Assembly: GCA_947594845.1 (NCBI GenBank)
Contig: CANQEI010000010.1
Span: forward strand, 1-41,423
Source: an uncultured Clostridia bacterium
Lineage (GTDB): Bacteria > Bacillota > Clostridia > TANB77 > CAG-508
Reading direction: 5' to 3'
Length of the DNA stretch: 41,423 nucleotides
Shown: piece after piece, positions 1-7,366 of the stretch
Position numbering within the stretch: position 1 is the stretch's first letter
Layout: every line of letters starts with the position of its first letter
Notes under the pieces: generated by a model
The model's database searches: none
Told to the model about the DNA's origin: nothing
The model's input: only the letters and a program-made list of their open reading frames with translations
Program-made: the position numbers and the translations under genes

Positions 1-320
1 GTAATCATTCAAAATTATAAAAATAAAAAGTATTTAGAAGATGATTTTTCATTCCTTACTGTTCGTATTTTGTGGGGGAAGGCTTTTGAAAGTATTTCAA
101 AAAGGAAGCATTTATAAAATATTTTCAAAGCTGTGCGTAGTATCAAAAAGTAATCATTCAAAATTATAAAAATAAAAAGTATTTAGAAGATGATTTTTCA
201 TTCCTTACTGTTCGTATTTTGTGGGGAGGCTTTTAAAAGTATTTCAAAAAAGAAGCATTTATAAAATATTTTCAAAGCTGTGCGTAATATCAAAAAGTCA
301 TCTTCAAAATTATAAAAATA
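1..320. repeat. 149-bp tandem direct repeat (2 full copies plus a partial third)
   Basis: Copy 1 runs from 1 to 149, copy 2 from 150 to about 297, and a truncated third from about 298 to 320. The copies differ by a few substitutions and a short indel in the G-run near 75/222. The array probably extends left of the window. No convincing gene is present: short reading frames across it are not supported by a ribosome-binding site or a family. It directly precedes a terminator-like hairpin and the first membrane-protein gene. Function unknown. Confidence 0.85.
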
Positions 321-356
321 AAAAGTTATTAAAAATTTTTTTAATAACTTTTTTTT
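321..356 (+). terminator. AT-rich terminator-like hairpin
   Basis: Stem AAGTTATT (323-330) with AATAACTT (343-350), extended by flanking A and T runs, followed by six further T. It would end transcription coming from the repeat array before the gene at 391. The stem is almost all A-T, so strength is uncertain. Confidence 0.5.
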
Positions 357-390
357 GCATAAATAAACTTTTTTTGAAAAAAATATTAAT

Positions 391-732
391 ATGAAAAATA
401 GGATAATTGGATTTTTATCAGGAATAATAAGCGGATTATTCGGAGCAGGTGGCGGAATGATATTAGTGCCAGCATTTTCTATTATTAACAAAATGGAAGA
501 AAAAGAATCAAGAGCAACATCAATTTTTTGTATATTACCTTTAGTTATTACAAGCTGCATAATTTATTTTAAAAACCAGTATATAGATTGGAATATAGGA
601 ATAAAGAGTGCAATTGGTGGAATAGCTGGCGGGATAATAGGATCAATTTTATTAAAAAAGTTAAATAATCAAATCCTAAATATTATGTTTGTTATTTTTC
701 TATTATATGTATCTATAAAAATGGTGATGTAA
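391..732 (+). CDS. Half-size TauE/SafE (TSUP) family membrane protein, first of pair
   Basis: This 113-aa integral membrane protein resembles one half of the sulfite exporter TauE/SafE (DUF81) family, whose usual members have about 250 residues and 7-8 membrane segments in two repeats. Visible hallmarks are an N-terminal hydrophobic segment with the glycine motif GLFGAGGGMILVP (about residues 16-28), an RATS motif (41-44), and three further hydrophobic stretches. The family exports sulfite, sulfoacetate or similar small anions; the substrate here cannot be told. Its stop codon is immediately followed by the ATG of a second half-size homologue, so the two are translationally coupled and probably assemble together. 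Not a simple frameshift: both frames have proper starts and each begins with its own repeat motif. Confidence 0.75.
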   Translation: MKNRIIGFLSGIISGLFGAGGGMILVPAFSIINKMEEKESRATSIFCILPLVITSCIIYFKNQYIDWNIGIKSAIGGIAGGIIGSILLKKLNNQILNIMFVIFLLYVSIKMVM

Positions 733-1125
733 ATGGAAATAATTTTTGGATTTATTGCAGGAATAGTAAGTGCATTAGGAATGGGAGGAGGAACAATCCT
801 CATTTTATTATTAACAATATTCATGGGAATAGAGCAACACGTATCTCAAGCAACAAATTTAATTTTTTTTGTTCCAACTTCTATTGCTGCAATAATAATG
901 AATATAAAAAATAAAAAAATTAATTGGAAAATTTCTAAAACTATAGTAATTTATGGCATAATTGGAGCGATAATTGGCAGTATAATTTCAATCAACTTGG
1001 AAACCAAAATATTAAAAAAAGTTTTTGGAATTTTTTTGTTTATAATAGCATTTTTTCAAATATATGAAATTTATACTTCGTATACAAAAAGTAAAAAAAC
1101 AAATAATAAAAATATGAAAACTTAA
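733..1125 (+). CDS. Half-size TauE/SafE (TSUP) family membrane protein, second of pair
   Basis: This 130-aa protein is homologous to the preceding one: an N-terminal helix with the ALGMGGGTILI motif (about residues 14-24), then QATN (39-42, replacing RATS), then three hydrophobic segments and a short basic tail rich in Lys and Asn. It starts directly after the stop of its partner (TAAATG), with the ribosome-binding signal (GGTGATG) inside the upstream gene. The pair together is about the size of one full TSUP transporter, so a heterodimeric transporter is the simplest model. Substrate unknown; no sulfur-metabolism gene lies nearby to point to one. Confidence 0.75.
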   Translation: MEIIFGFIAGIVSALGMGGGTILILLLTIFMGIEQHVSQATNLIFFVPTSIAAIIMNIKNKKINWKISKTIVIYGIIGAIIGSIISINLETKILKKVFGIFLFIIAFFQIYEIYTSYTKSKKTNNKNMKT

Positions 1126-1139
1126 AGTAGGAGGAAAGT

Positions 1140-1283
1140 ATGATGAAATTTGTAAAAGGTGCCGTAATTGGCTCAATGGCAACTGCTGCAGCAATGATGA
1201 TGTATAAAGATATGAGCAAAAATAAAAGAAATAAAATGATAAAAAAGGGAAAGCAGTTTGCTAAAAAAGTTGGAATGCTTTAA
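1140..1283 (+). CDS. Small membrane-anchored protein, 47 aa, YtxH-like
   Basis: A short gene with a strong ribosome-binding site (GGAGG at 1131-1135). The product starts MMKFVKGAVIGS, has one hydrophobic, Ala/Met-rich segment (about residues 8-22), then a very basic tail (KNKRNKMIKKGKQ) ending KKVGML. This layout (single N-terminal membrane helix, charged cytoplasmic tail) resembles small YtxH-type proteins common in Firmicutes, whose role is poorly known. It follows the TSUP pair by 14 bases and ends at a strong hairpin, so it is probably the last gene of that transcript. Family assignment is tentative; that it is a real gene is likely from the RBS and spacing. Confidence 0.65.
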   Translation: MMKFVKGAVIGSMATAAAMMMYKDMSKNKRNKMIKKGKQFAKKVGML

Positions 1284-1288
1284 TAAGA

Positions 1289-1345
1289 AAGCCTACGATT
1301 GAAGTGAACTCCAAATAGTTCACTTCAGATACTGTAGGCTTATTT
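1289..1345. terminator. Bidirectional terminator between convergent genes
   Basis: Ten-base perfect stem GAAGTGAACT (1301-1310) with AGTTCACTTC (1317-1326), and an outer helix AAGCCTAC (1289-1296) with GTAGGCTT (1334-1341). T-rich sequence follows on the plus side and A-rich sequence precedes it. It separates the plus-strand small membrane protein from the minus-strand gene ending at 1347. Confidence 0.8.
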
Positions 1346-1346
1346 A

Positions 1347-1781
1347 TTATTTGTCACATTTACAAGGTAATTCAGGCTCGAATGGATATTTATTGTCTTT
1401 ACAAGGTTCTAATTTAGTACCTTTTAAACAATTCTTTTTTTCAAATGGACATTCTTCACATACTTTTACATGTTTTACTTTATCAGACCATATTTGGATT
1501 TCATAAGATCTATCTGGACAAAGTGGTCCAAAAACGAACTCGCCATCCTTATCTGATATAGTATGAGAAACAGGACGTTTTTCTTTTTTACCATGTTCGT
1601 GAACAATTTCAATTAATTTTATAACTGCATCAGAAATAGGATCTCCATGTCTATTTTTTAATACACCAAAAATAACATTTCTATCATCTTCAGGTACTAC
1701 AATTTCTAGATCGTATTGTTTTCCTTTTTCTATAAATCCATCGACTTCTACAACTGGACATATATTGTTTTCTAATTCCAT
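1347..1781 (-). CDS. Carboxypeptidase-regulatory-like (Ig-fold) protein with Cys-rich tail
   Basis: A 144-aa protein with no signal peptide. The middle (about residues 33-95) reads like a carboxypeptidase regulatory-like / CNA-B-type beta-sandwich: GVLKNRHGDPISDAVIKL, then SDKDGEFVFGPL, the usual pattern of a strand, a Gly-Asp turn and a later DGEF strand. The C-terminal 45 residues hold a cysteine cluster (VCEECPF, KNCLKG, EPCKD, PCKCDK) that could bind metal or form disulfides. I chose the ATG at 1781 because AAAGG (1791-1795) is 9 bases upstream of it; the in-frame ATG at 1790 abuts the RBS. Function unknown; the domain usually mediates protein-protein or surface interactions. Confidence 0.6.
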   Translation of the reverse strand: MELENNICPVVEVDGFIEKGKQYDLEIVVPEDDRNVIFGVLKNRHGDPISDAVIKLIEIVHEHGKKEKRPVSHTISDKDGEFVFGPLCPDRSYEIQIWSDKVKHVKVCEECPFEKKNCLKGTKLEPCKDNKYPFEPELPCKCDK

Positions 1782-1880
1782 TAAAATCATCCTTTTCTAT
1801 ATTTTAGCTTTCGCCTAGTATATATTATGAATTTTAGGAAAAAATGTGAAAAGAGAACATATATTAAATAGGGGTAAGAA

Positions 1881-2360
1881 ATGTCTGTAATAGGAATAAT
1901 TTCAAATTCAAATAATATAATTGAATTAGAAAATAAATTAAAAAATGAATTAAATGAAAAAAACATAATAGGGATAAATGAAAAAAGTTTAAAAAACTTT
2001 ATACACATAAAGTTTGATATTATAGTAATTTATAACGAAATGGAAAATACAAAAGTGTTAAAAGAAATAATAAAGAATTCTAAATATTTAATTATAAATA
2101 CAGATTTCAAAGAAAATTTAAGCTTATTGGATGATGAAATTAATAGCTCAGTCATAACTTTTGGATTTAATTCTAAGTCAACAATTACTATTGTTAGTAA
2201 TGAAAATGAAGAAATTATTTTAGATGTTCAAAGAGAAATTGAAAATTACAATGGTAAAAAAATAGAATGTCAAGAGGTAAAGATAGATAATAATTGTGGG
2301 AAAAGCCACATATATGAGGAAGTTTCTATGAAAATTTTAACATTTTTAGCAAAAATATAA
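1881..2360 (+). CDS. Hypothetical protein, 159 aa
   Basis: I do not recognise this family with confidence. The product begins MSVIGIISNSNNIIELENKL, suggesting an alpha/beta fold with a first beta strand and a long helix, followed by strands such as FDIIVIYNE and YLIINTD. A central VITFGFNSKSTITIVSN stretch is reminiscent of the strand-loop pattern in Mur-ligase-like proteins, but there is no P-loop. No membrane segment or signal peptide. It is transcribed divergently from the Cys-rich gene (about 100 bp between starts) and stands before the SSB-like gene, which has its own promoter. The RBS is weak (TAGGGGTAAG). Confidence 0.55.
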   Translation: MSVIGIISNSNNIIELENKLKNELNEKNIIGINEKSLKNFIHIKFDIIVIYNEMENTKVLKEIIKNSKYLIINTDFKENLSLLDDEINSSVITFGFNSKSTITIVSNENEEIILDVQREIENYNGKKIECQEVKIDNNCGKSHIYEEVSMKILTFLAKI

Positions 2361-2370
2361 AGTTTTTATG

Positions 2371-2399
2371 TAGACAAAGAATAAGAAATGTGCTATAAT
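2371..2399 (+). promoter_or_regulatory. Sigma-A promoter for the SSB-like gene
   Basis: -35 TAGACA (2371-2376), 17-base spacer, -10 TATAAT (2394-2399) preceded by TGC, an extended -10 element. It lies 76 bases upstream of the TTG start at 2475. Confidence 0.75.
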
Positions 2400-2474
2400 T
2401 AAGATGTTTCTAAAGAGATTTAGTTATTTATACACTATATAAAATACTATAGATAAATTAAGGAGGAAAGAAAA

Positions 2475-3158
2475 TTGGTTGCAAATTTACTAGAAAATAA
2501 CCATTTAGTATTGGTTGGAAAAGTTACAAGTGATAAAACATATAGTCATGAAATATATGGTGAGAAATTTTACATATTTAATTTAGAAGTTCCAAGACTA
2601 AGTAAAGCGGTTGATATAATTCCTATTACAGTTTCCGAAAGATTATTAACCAATATTGATTTAGAAATTGGAAAAAAATTATCTGTAGAGGGACAATTTA
2701 GATCTTATAATAGTTATCAAAATGAAAGAAATAAATTAATTTTAACTGTATTTGCTAAAGATATGGTTGAAGTTAATGATGAAGAAGAGCCAAAAGAAGA
2801 TGAAGAAGAAAAAAGCAATGTTGTAACTAATGAAGTTGTCTTATCAGGATATATTTGCAAAAAACCTATATACAGACAGACACCTTTTGATAGAGAAATT
2901 GCAGATATATTATTAGCAGTCAACAGAGCTTATAATAAAAGCGATTATATACCTTGTATAGCTTGGGGAAGAAATGCAAGATTTTGTCAAAATATAGAAG
3001 TTGGAACAGAAGTAAAAATAATAGGTAGAGTACAAAGCAGACAATACGAGAAAAAATTTGAAGATGGAACATCAGAAACAAGAGTAGCATATGAAGTATC
3101 TGTTTCAAGCATGGAAATAGTTGAAAAAGAAGAAAAGCCAAAAGAAGATGTTGTATAA
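2475..3158 (+). CDS. Tandem-OB-fold single-stranded DNA-binding-like protein
   Basis: A 227-aa protein built from two SSB-type OB folds. The first covers about residues 8-100 (NNHLVLVGKVTSDKTY, then FYIFNLEVPRLS, then a LSVEGQFRSY strand). A Glu-rich linker follows (about 101-117), then the second fold (about 118-220: EVVLSGYICKKPIYRQTPF, then DYIPCIAWGRNARF, then VKIIGRVQSRQYEKK, the usual bacterial SSB pattern). It presumably binds single-stranded DNA. It lacks the DDDIPF-like tip of standard SSB, ending PKEDVV. It starts with TTG behind AGGAGG at normal spacing. The first domain is more diverged than the second. It has its own promoter and terminator, so it is monocistronic. Confidence 0.75.
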   Translation: MVANLLENNHLVLVGKVTSDKTYSHEIYGEKFYIFNLEVPRLSKAVDIIPITVSERLLTNIDLEIGKKLSVEGQFRSYNSYQNERNKLILTVFAKDMVEVNDEEEPKEDEEEKSNVVTNEVVLSGYICKKPIYRQTPFDREIADILLAVNRAYNKSDYIPCIAWGRNARFCQNIEVGTEVKIIGRVQSRQYEKKFEDGTSETRVAYEVSVSSMEIVEKEEKPKEDVV

Positions 3159-3167
3159 TAAAATAAT

Positions 3168-3206
3168 AAAGTGGTAATTAAAAATAATTACCACTTTGTT
3201 TTATTT
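3168..3206 (+). terminator. Rho-independent terminator after the SSB-like gene
   Basis: Stem AAAGTGGTAATTA with TAATTACCACTTT (3168-3196), AAAA loop, followed by GTTTTATTTTT. Confidence 0.85.
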
Positions 3207-3221
3207 TTAAATATAATTTTA

Positions 3222-3250
3222 TTGAATATAAAATCAAGTTTTGATATAAT
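3222..3250 (+). promoter_or_regulatory. Sigma-A promoter for the EEP-family gene
   Basis: -35 TTGAAT (3222-3227), 17-base spacer, -10 TATAAT (3245-3250); the ATG is 26 bases beyond, behind AAAAGGAG. Confidence 0.65.
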
Positions 3251-3275
3251 TACGCCATAAAAGGAGCGGTTTTTT

Positions 3276-4010
3276 ATGATATTAAAAACAATAACTTTTA
3301 ATATGTGTCATGGAGAAGGCTTAGATGGAAATGTCGATGTTGAAAGGCAAGCCAAATTCTTAAAAAAATATAAACCGGATATTATATTTTTGCAAGAGAT
3401 TGATATGTATACTCAGAGAGTGTACAGTGAAAATCAAATATATAAATTTTCAAAAAATATTGAATTACCATATAGATCAATGGGAATTAATATAAAATAC
3501 AAAAATGGCTATTATGGAGATGGAATCCTATCAAGATTTCCAATAGAATATTCAGCCAATTATTTAATGCCATTAATTGATCCAAACAATGAGCAAAGAG
3601 GAATATTGTGCAATAAAATTTCATTTGGAACAACAAAATTAAATTTGTTTTCTGTTCATTTCCCAACAAATTTTGAAGAAAGAAAATTAGCTACTGAAGA
3701 ACTAATCAATATATTAGAAAAAATAGATGAAAACGAAGTTATTATTATTGGTGGAGATTTTAATGTTGGTGTAGAAAAAATAGGAAAACATAAATATAAA
3801 TTTGAAAAAACTGATACTTATACAGAATATGAGATATTAAAGCAATATTTAGACAAAGTAAACAACACAGAAGATACTTGGATATCAAAAACTGGAAGCG
3901 GTTGTATTGATACTATATTTTTTTCAAAGAATATTAAGTTAGTAGCATCAGAAACAATTAATACTAAGTTTTCTGATCACTCAGCAATATATGCAGAGTT
4001 TGAAGTCTAA
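3276..4010 (+). CDS. Endonuclease/exonuclease/phosphatase-fold hydrolase
   Basis: A 244-aa protein of the EEP superfamily (DNase I / exonuclease III / inositol-phosphatase fold). All family landmarks are visible: FNMCHGEG with N9, LQEID with metal-binding E41, YGDGILSRFPI, the catalytic SVHFPT histidine, GGDFNVG (Asp and Asn of the active site) and the terminal SDHSAIYAEF. There is no signal peptide or membrane segment, so it acts in the cytoplasm on a phosphodiester or phosphomonoester; the substrate cannot be read from sequence. It has its own promoter. The next membrane-protein gene follows after about 28 bases. Confidence 0.85.
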   Translation: MILKTITFNMCHGEGLDGNVDVERQAKFLKKYKPDIIFLQEIDMYTQRVYSENQIYKFSKNIELPYRSMGINIKYKNGYYGDGILSRFPIEYSANYLMPLIDPNNEQRGILCNKISFGTTKLNLFSVHFPTNFEERKLATEELINILEKIDENEVIIIGGDFNVGVEKIGKHKYKFEKTDTYTEYEILKQYLDKVNNTEDTWISKTGSGCIDTIFFSKNIKLVASETINTKFSDHSAIYAEFEV

Positions 4011-4038
4011 AATCATTTTAAACGGAAAGAAAGAGAAG

Positions 4039-5715
4039 ATGAAAGAAGAAAATCCAAAAACAAAAAGATATAAATTTCATATAATTATATGCGTATTTAT
4101 TATAATATTCTGCATTGGAATTGCACCTAAGGCACTACAAAATGATACCTTCTATACGATAAAAGTTGGAGAGTATGTTGCACAAAATGGAATTGGAAAC
4201 TTAACTCAAGATCCTTTTTCTTGGCATGAATTGCCTTATACATTTCCACATTGGCTATATGACTTAATGATATATACCATTTATTCTATAGGTGGAATGG
4301 CAGGAATATATGGTTCAACTATCTTTTTTACAATAATAATTGGAATAAGCATATATTTTACATCTAACAAAATTTCAAAAAATGCTCCAGTGTCTGCAAT
4401 AATAACTTTTGTAGCATTATACTTATTAAAACCGTACATTGCAGCAAGAGCACAGATTGTAACATTTTCATTTATGGTACTAACTTTATATTTAATTGAG
4501 AAGTATTTAGAAAATGCCAAAAAAAGATATGCATTTGGATTAATAGCTTTTTCAATTCTTATTGTTAATTTACATATGGCAGTATGGCCATTTTTCTTCG
4601 TTTTATTTGTACCTTATTTAGTTGAATACTTTATTTCAAGAGATATTATTACATTTGATATAATTCTAAAATTAAAGATTAGATTTGAAAAGATAACTAA
4701 AAATAGAGAAGAACGATTAAAAAAATTATATAATGGAATTGAAGATAATAAGAAAAAGAGAGCTAAAATAAAAGAAAATCCATATAAAATAAAAGTCACT
4801 AGAAATGATAATGTTAAAAAATTGTTTATTGTAATGATTATTTGTGCATGTATGGGAATATTCACACCAACTGGAACAACTACACCATATACGTACTTAT
4901 ACAAAACAATGACAGGGAATACAATGCAAATAATAAATGAGCATAAGCCAATAGATCTTTCAGCTAACCAAGATTTTGTAGCATTTTTTGTAGCATTTAT
5001 CGTAATCTTAACATTTATAGATGTAAAAATAGATATTAAACACTTATTTTATTATTTAGGAATATTATATTTATCTTTAAACTCAAGAAGACAAGTTTCA
5101 ATGTTCTTAATAATTTGCACGCCTATACTTGTTAAATTAATAGCAGATGTTTTTGATAAATATTCACCCAAAACGCAAAATATCATTATTAATATAGTAA
5201 CAAGCTTTTATGGAAAAGTTATATTGGGAACGCTTGTTATTGTAATAACTATTAGAAATGCTAAACCAATACTACAAGAAGAATATTATACAAATCAAAA
5301 CTATCCAATATACGCATGTGAATGGATTAAGGAAAACATACCAGATTATAAAAATATAAAATTGTTTAATGAATATAATTATGGTAGTTACTTAATTTTT
5401 CAAGGAATACCTGTAATGATAGATTCTAGATGCGACTTATATACACCACAATATAATACAAAAACAGGAGATGCCAAAGATGGACAAGACATATTCATGG
5501 AAGTACAAAATATTGCAACAGATACAGATGACTATAAAGATACATTTGAAAAATATGGAATAACACATGCAATTACTTATAAAAATTCAAATTTAGATAA
5601 GAAAATAAAACTTAGTAGTAATTACCAAAGAATATACCCACTTACAGAAGATGAAAGAAAAAAAGATAATAGATTTGTAATCTATGAAAAGATAAGTGAA
5701 AAGGTAAAACAATGA
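4039..5715 (+). CDS. Polytopic membrane protein, GT-C glycosyltransferase-like
   Basis: A 558-aa protein with about ten hydrophobic segments: one near residues 14-34, several between about 70 and 205, a charged cytoplasmic loop (about 210-255), then five or so more up to about 410. A C-terminal soluble domain carries FNEYNYGSYLIFQG and VMIDSRCDLY. The PHWLYDL motif in the first extracytoplasmic loop plus an N-E-Y-N-x-G tail with a D-x-R element are typical of uncharacterised GT-C-like membrane proteins, which use lipid-linked sugars. I prefer the ATG at 4039 over the upstream in-frame ATG at 3991, which would overlap the previous gene; the RBS is weak either way. It overlaps rluD by 4 bases (ATGA), indicating coupling. 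Enzymatic role is inference. Confidence 0.6.
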   Translation: MKEENPKTKRYKFHIIICVFIIIFCIGIAPKALQNDTFYTIKVGEYVAQNGIGNLTQDPFSWHELPYTFPHWLYDLMIYTIYSIGGMAGIYGSTIFFTIIIGISIYFTSNKISKNAPVSAIITFVALYLLKPYIAARAQIVTFSFMVLTLYLIEKYLENAKKRYAFGLIAFSILIVNLHMAVWPFFFVLFVPYLVEYFISRDIITFDIILKLKIRFEKITKNREERLKKLYNGIEDNKKKRAKIKENPYKIKVTRNDNVKKLFIVMIICACMGIFTPTGTTTPYTYLYKTMTGNTMQIINEHKPIDLSANQDFVAFFVAFIVILTFIDVKIDIKHLFYYLGILYLSLNSRRQVSMFLIICTPILVKLIADVFDKYSPKTQNIIINIVTSFYGKVILGTLVIVITIRNAKPILQEEYYTNQNYPIYACEWIKENIPDYKNIKLFNEYNYGSYLIFQGIPVMIDSRCDLYTPQYNTKTGDAKDGQDIFMEVQNIATDTDDYKDTFEKYGITHAITYKNSNLDKKIKLSSNYQRIYPLTEDERKKDNRFVIYEKISEKVKQ

Positions 5716-6620
5716 TAAAAGAGTTTATAGTAAAAAATAGTGGAAATAGATTAGATAAAGCTATTACAGAATTGGATAAAAATGTATCAAGAATGATGGT
5801 TCAAAAATTAATTGATGATGGAAAAGTATTAGTTAATAACAAAAAAGAAAAATCATCATACAAAGTAAAAGAAAATGATAAAATAATTATAAATTTTGAA
5901 GAACCAAAAGAGTCTAAACTGAAACCAGAAGAAATTCCATTAAACATTATTTATGAAGATAATGATATAATAATAGTAAATAAAGATAAAGGAATGGTAG
6001 TACATCCGGGAAATGGAAATCCAGATGGTACTCTTGCAAATGCAATAATGGCAAGATGCAAAGACTCACTTTCTGGGATTGGTGGAGAGATTAGACCTGG
6101 AATAGTACATAGAATTGATAAAGATACTTCAGGAATATTGATTGTAGCCAAAAATGATAAATCACACATAAATATAAGTAATCAAATTAAAGCACACAAG
6201 ACTAAAAAAACATATTTAGCTCTAGTAAGAGGAATTGTAAAAGCAAATGAAGCTACTATTGATATGCCAATTGGTAGAAGCCAAAAAGATAGAAAAAAGA
6301 TGGCTGTTGAAAGAAGCGGAAAGCAAGCAATTACACACATAAAAGTAATAAAAAGATATAAGGAAAACACATTACTAGAAGTAAATATAGAAACTGGAAG
6401 AACACATCAAATAAGAGTGCATTTAGCACAAATTGGTTATCCTATTGTAGGTGATTATGTATATTCAAATGGAAAGAATAAATTTGGAGTACAAGGGCAA
6501 ATGCTACATGCATATAAAATAAAATTTACTCATCCAACAACAAATAAAGTTGTGGAATATACAGCTGAATTACCAGAGTATTTTAAAAATGTATTAAATC
6601 AATTAGAAAAAGAGGAATAA
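5712..6620 (+). CDS. rluD: RluD-type 23S rRNA pseudouridine synthase
   Basis: A 302-aa RluA-family enzyme that converts uridines of 23S rRNA to pseudouridine. It has an N-terminal S4 RNA-binding domain (about residues 10-70: NRLDKAITELDKNVSR, VLVNNKKEKSSYKVK) and a catalytic domain with the HRIDKDTSG motif, whose nucleophile is D136, followed by GRTHQIRVHLA and the GDYVY stretch. The length is normal. The start overlaps the stop of the membrane-protein gene, and the RluB-type gene follows after 2 bases, so three genes form one unit. In many Firmicutes rluD follows lspA; here a GT-C-like gene takes that place. Which sites it modifies (1911/1915/1917 in the E. coli enzyme) is not provable here. 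Confidence 0.88.
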   Translation: MIKEFIVKNSGNRLDKAITELDKNVSRMMVQKLIDDGKVLVNNKKEKSSYKVKENDKIIINFEEPKESKLKPEEIPLNIIYEDNDIIIVNKDKGMVVHPGNGNPDGTLANAIMARCKDSLSGIGGEIRPGIVHRIDKDTSGILIVAKNDKSHINISNQIKAHKTKKTYLALVRGIVKANEATIDMPIGRSQKDRKKMAVERSGKQAITHIKVIKRYKENTLLEVNIETGRTHQIRVHLAQIGYPIVGDYVYSNGKNKFGVQGQMLHAYKIKFTHPTTNKVVEYTAELPEYFKNVLNQLEKEE

Positions 6621-6622
6621 TT

Positions 6623-7339
6623 TTGGAAGAAAGATTACAGAAATATTTAGCTAATAGTGGAATTGATTCAAGAAGAAAATGTGAACAATATATTTTAGAT
6701 GGCAAAGTTCAAGTAAACGGAAAAATAGTAACTGAATTAGGAACAAAAATAAATACAGAAAAAGATGTTGTAACATTTAATGGAAAAAAAGTAGAGCCAT
6801 CTGAAAATAAAATATATATATTACTAAATAAACCAATAGGTTATGTAACAACAGTTAAAGAACAATTTGGCAGAGAAAAGGTTACAGACTTAGTACATGT
6901 AAAAGAAAGAATAATGCCAGTTGGAAGATTAGATATGTATACATCTGGAGCAATAATACTAACAAATGATGGGGATTTTATTTATAAAGTTACACATCCA
7001 AAAAATGAAATAACTAAAACATATACTGTTACATTAAAAGGACAAGTTCAAGATGATGAAATAGAAAAATTAAGAGATGGAATAACTCTTGATGATGGAT
7101 TTAAAACTAGTCCTGCAAAAGTAAAAAAAATTATGGAAGATAAAGAAAAAAATAAAACAAGATTAGAAATAGTTATACATGAAGGAAAAAATAGAGAAGT
7201 TAGAAGAATGTGTGAAGCTATAAATAAAAAAGTTTTGGCACTCCATAGAAGTAAAATTGGAAATGTAAGTTTAGATGGCTTAGCAATAGGAAAATGGAGA
7301 TACTTAAAAGAAAGTGAAGTATCACAATTTTTAAAATAA
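6623..7339 (+). CDS. rluB: RsuA/RluB-family rRNA pseudouridine synthase
   Basis: A 238-aa enzyme with an N-terminal S4 domain (residues 1-60: MEERLQKYLANSGIDSRRKC, the hallmark opening of this family) and a catalytic domain with GRLDMYTSG, nucleophile D104, then LTNDGDF and the C-terminal REVRRMCEAI. In Firmicutes this family member modifies 23S rRNA near position 2605. The TTG start at 6623 lies 2 bases after the rluD stop, with GAGGAAT upstream. The GRLDMYTSGAIIL motif has Met-Tyr where many homologues have Tyr-Asp/Asn and Ala-Ile-Ile in place of Leu-Leu-Leu; the catalytic Arg and Asp are intact. rluB is the closest symbol; rsuA-like is the more cautious name. Confidence 0.85.
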   Translation: MEERLQKYLANSGIDSRRKCEQYILDGKVQVNGKIVTELGTKINTEKDVVTFNGKKVEPSENKIYILLNKPIGYVTTVKEQFGREKVTDLVHVKERIMPVGRLDMYTSGAIILTNDGDFIYKVTHPKNEITKTYTVTLKGQVQDDEIEKLRDGITLDDGFKTSPAKVKKIMEDKEKNKTRLEIVIHEGKNREVRRMCEAINKKVLALHRSKIGNVSLDGLAIGKWRYLKESEVSQFLK

Positions 7340-7366
7340 TAAATAAACGAAAGAAGAGGAAATAAA

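Noticed and set aside
1..320. CRISPR array
   Set aside because: The 149-bp units are contiguous direct repeats without short repeats separated by unique spacers, and no cas gene is near.
198..560. 120-aa minus-strand frame over the tandem repeat and first membrane-protein gene
   Set aside because: Antisense to the TSUP gene with a low-complexity product and no ribosome-binding site.
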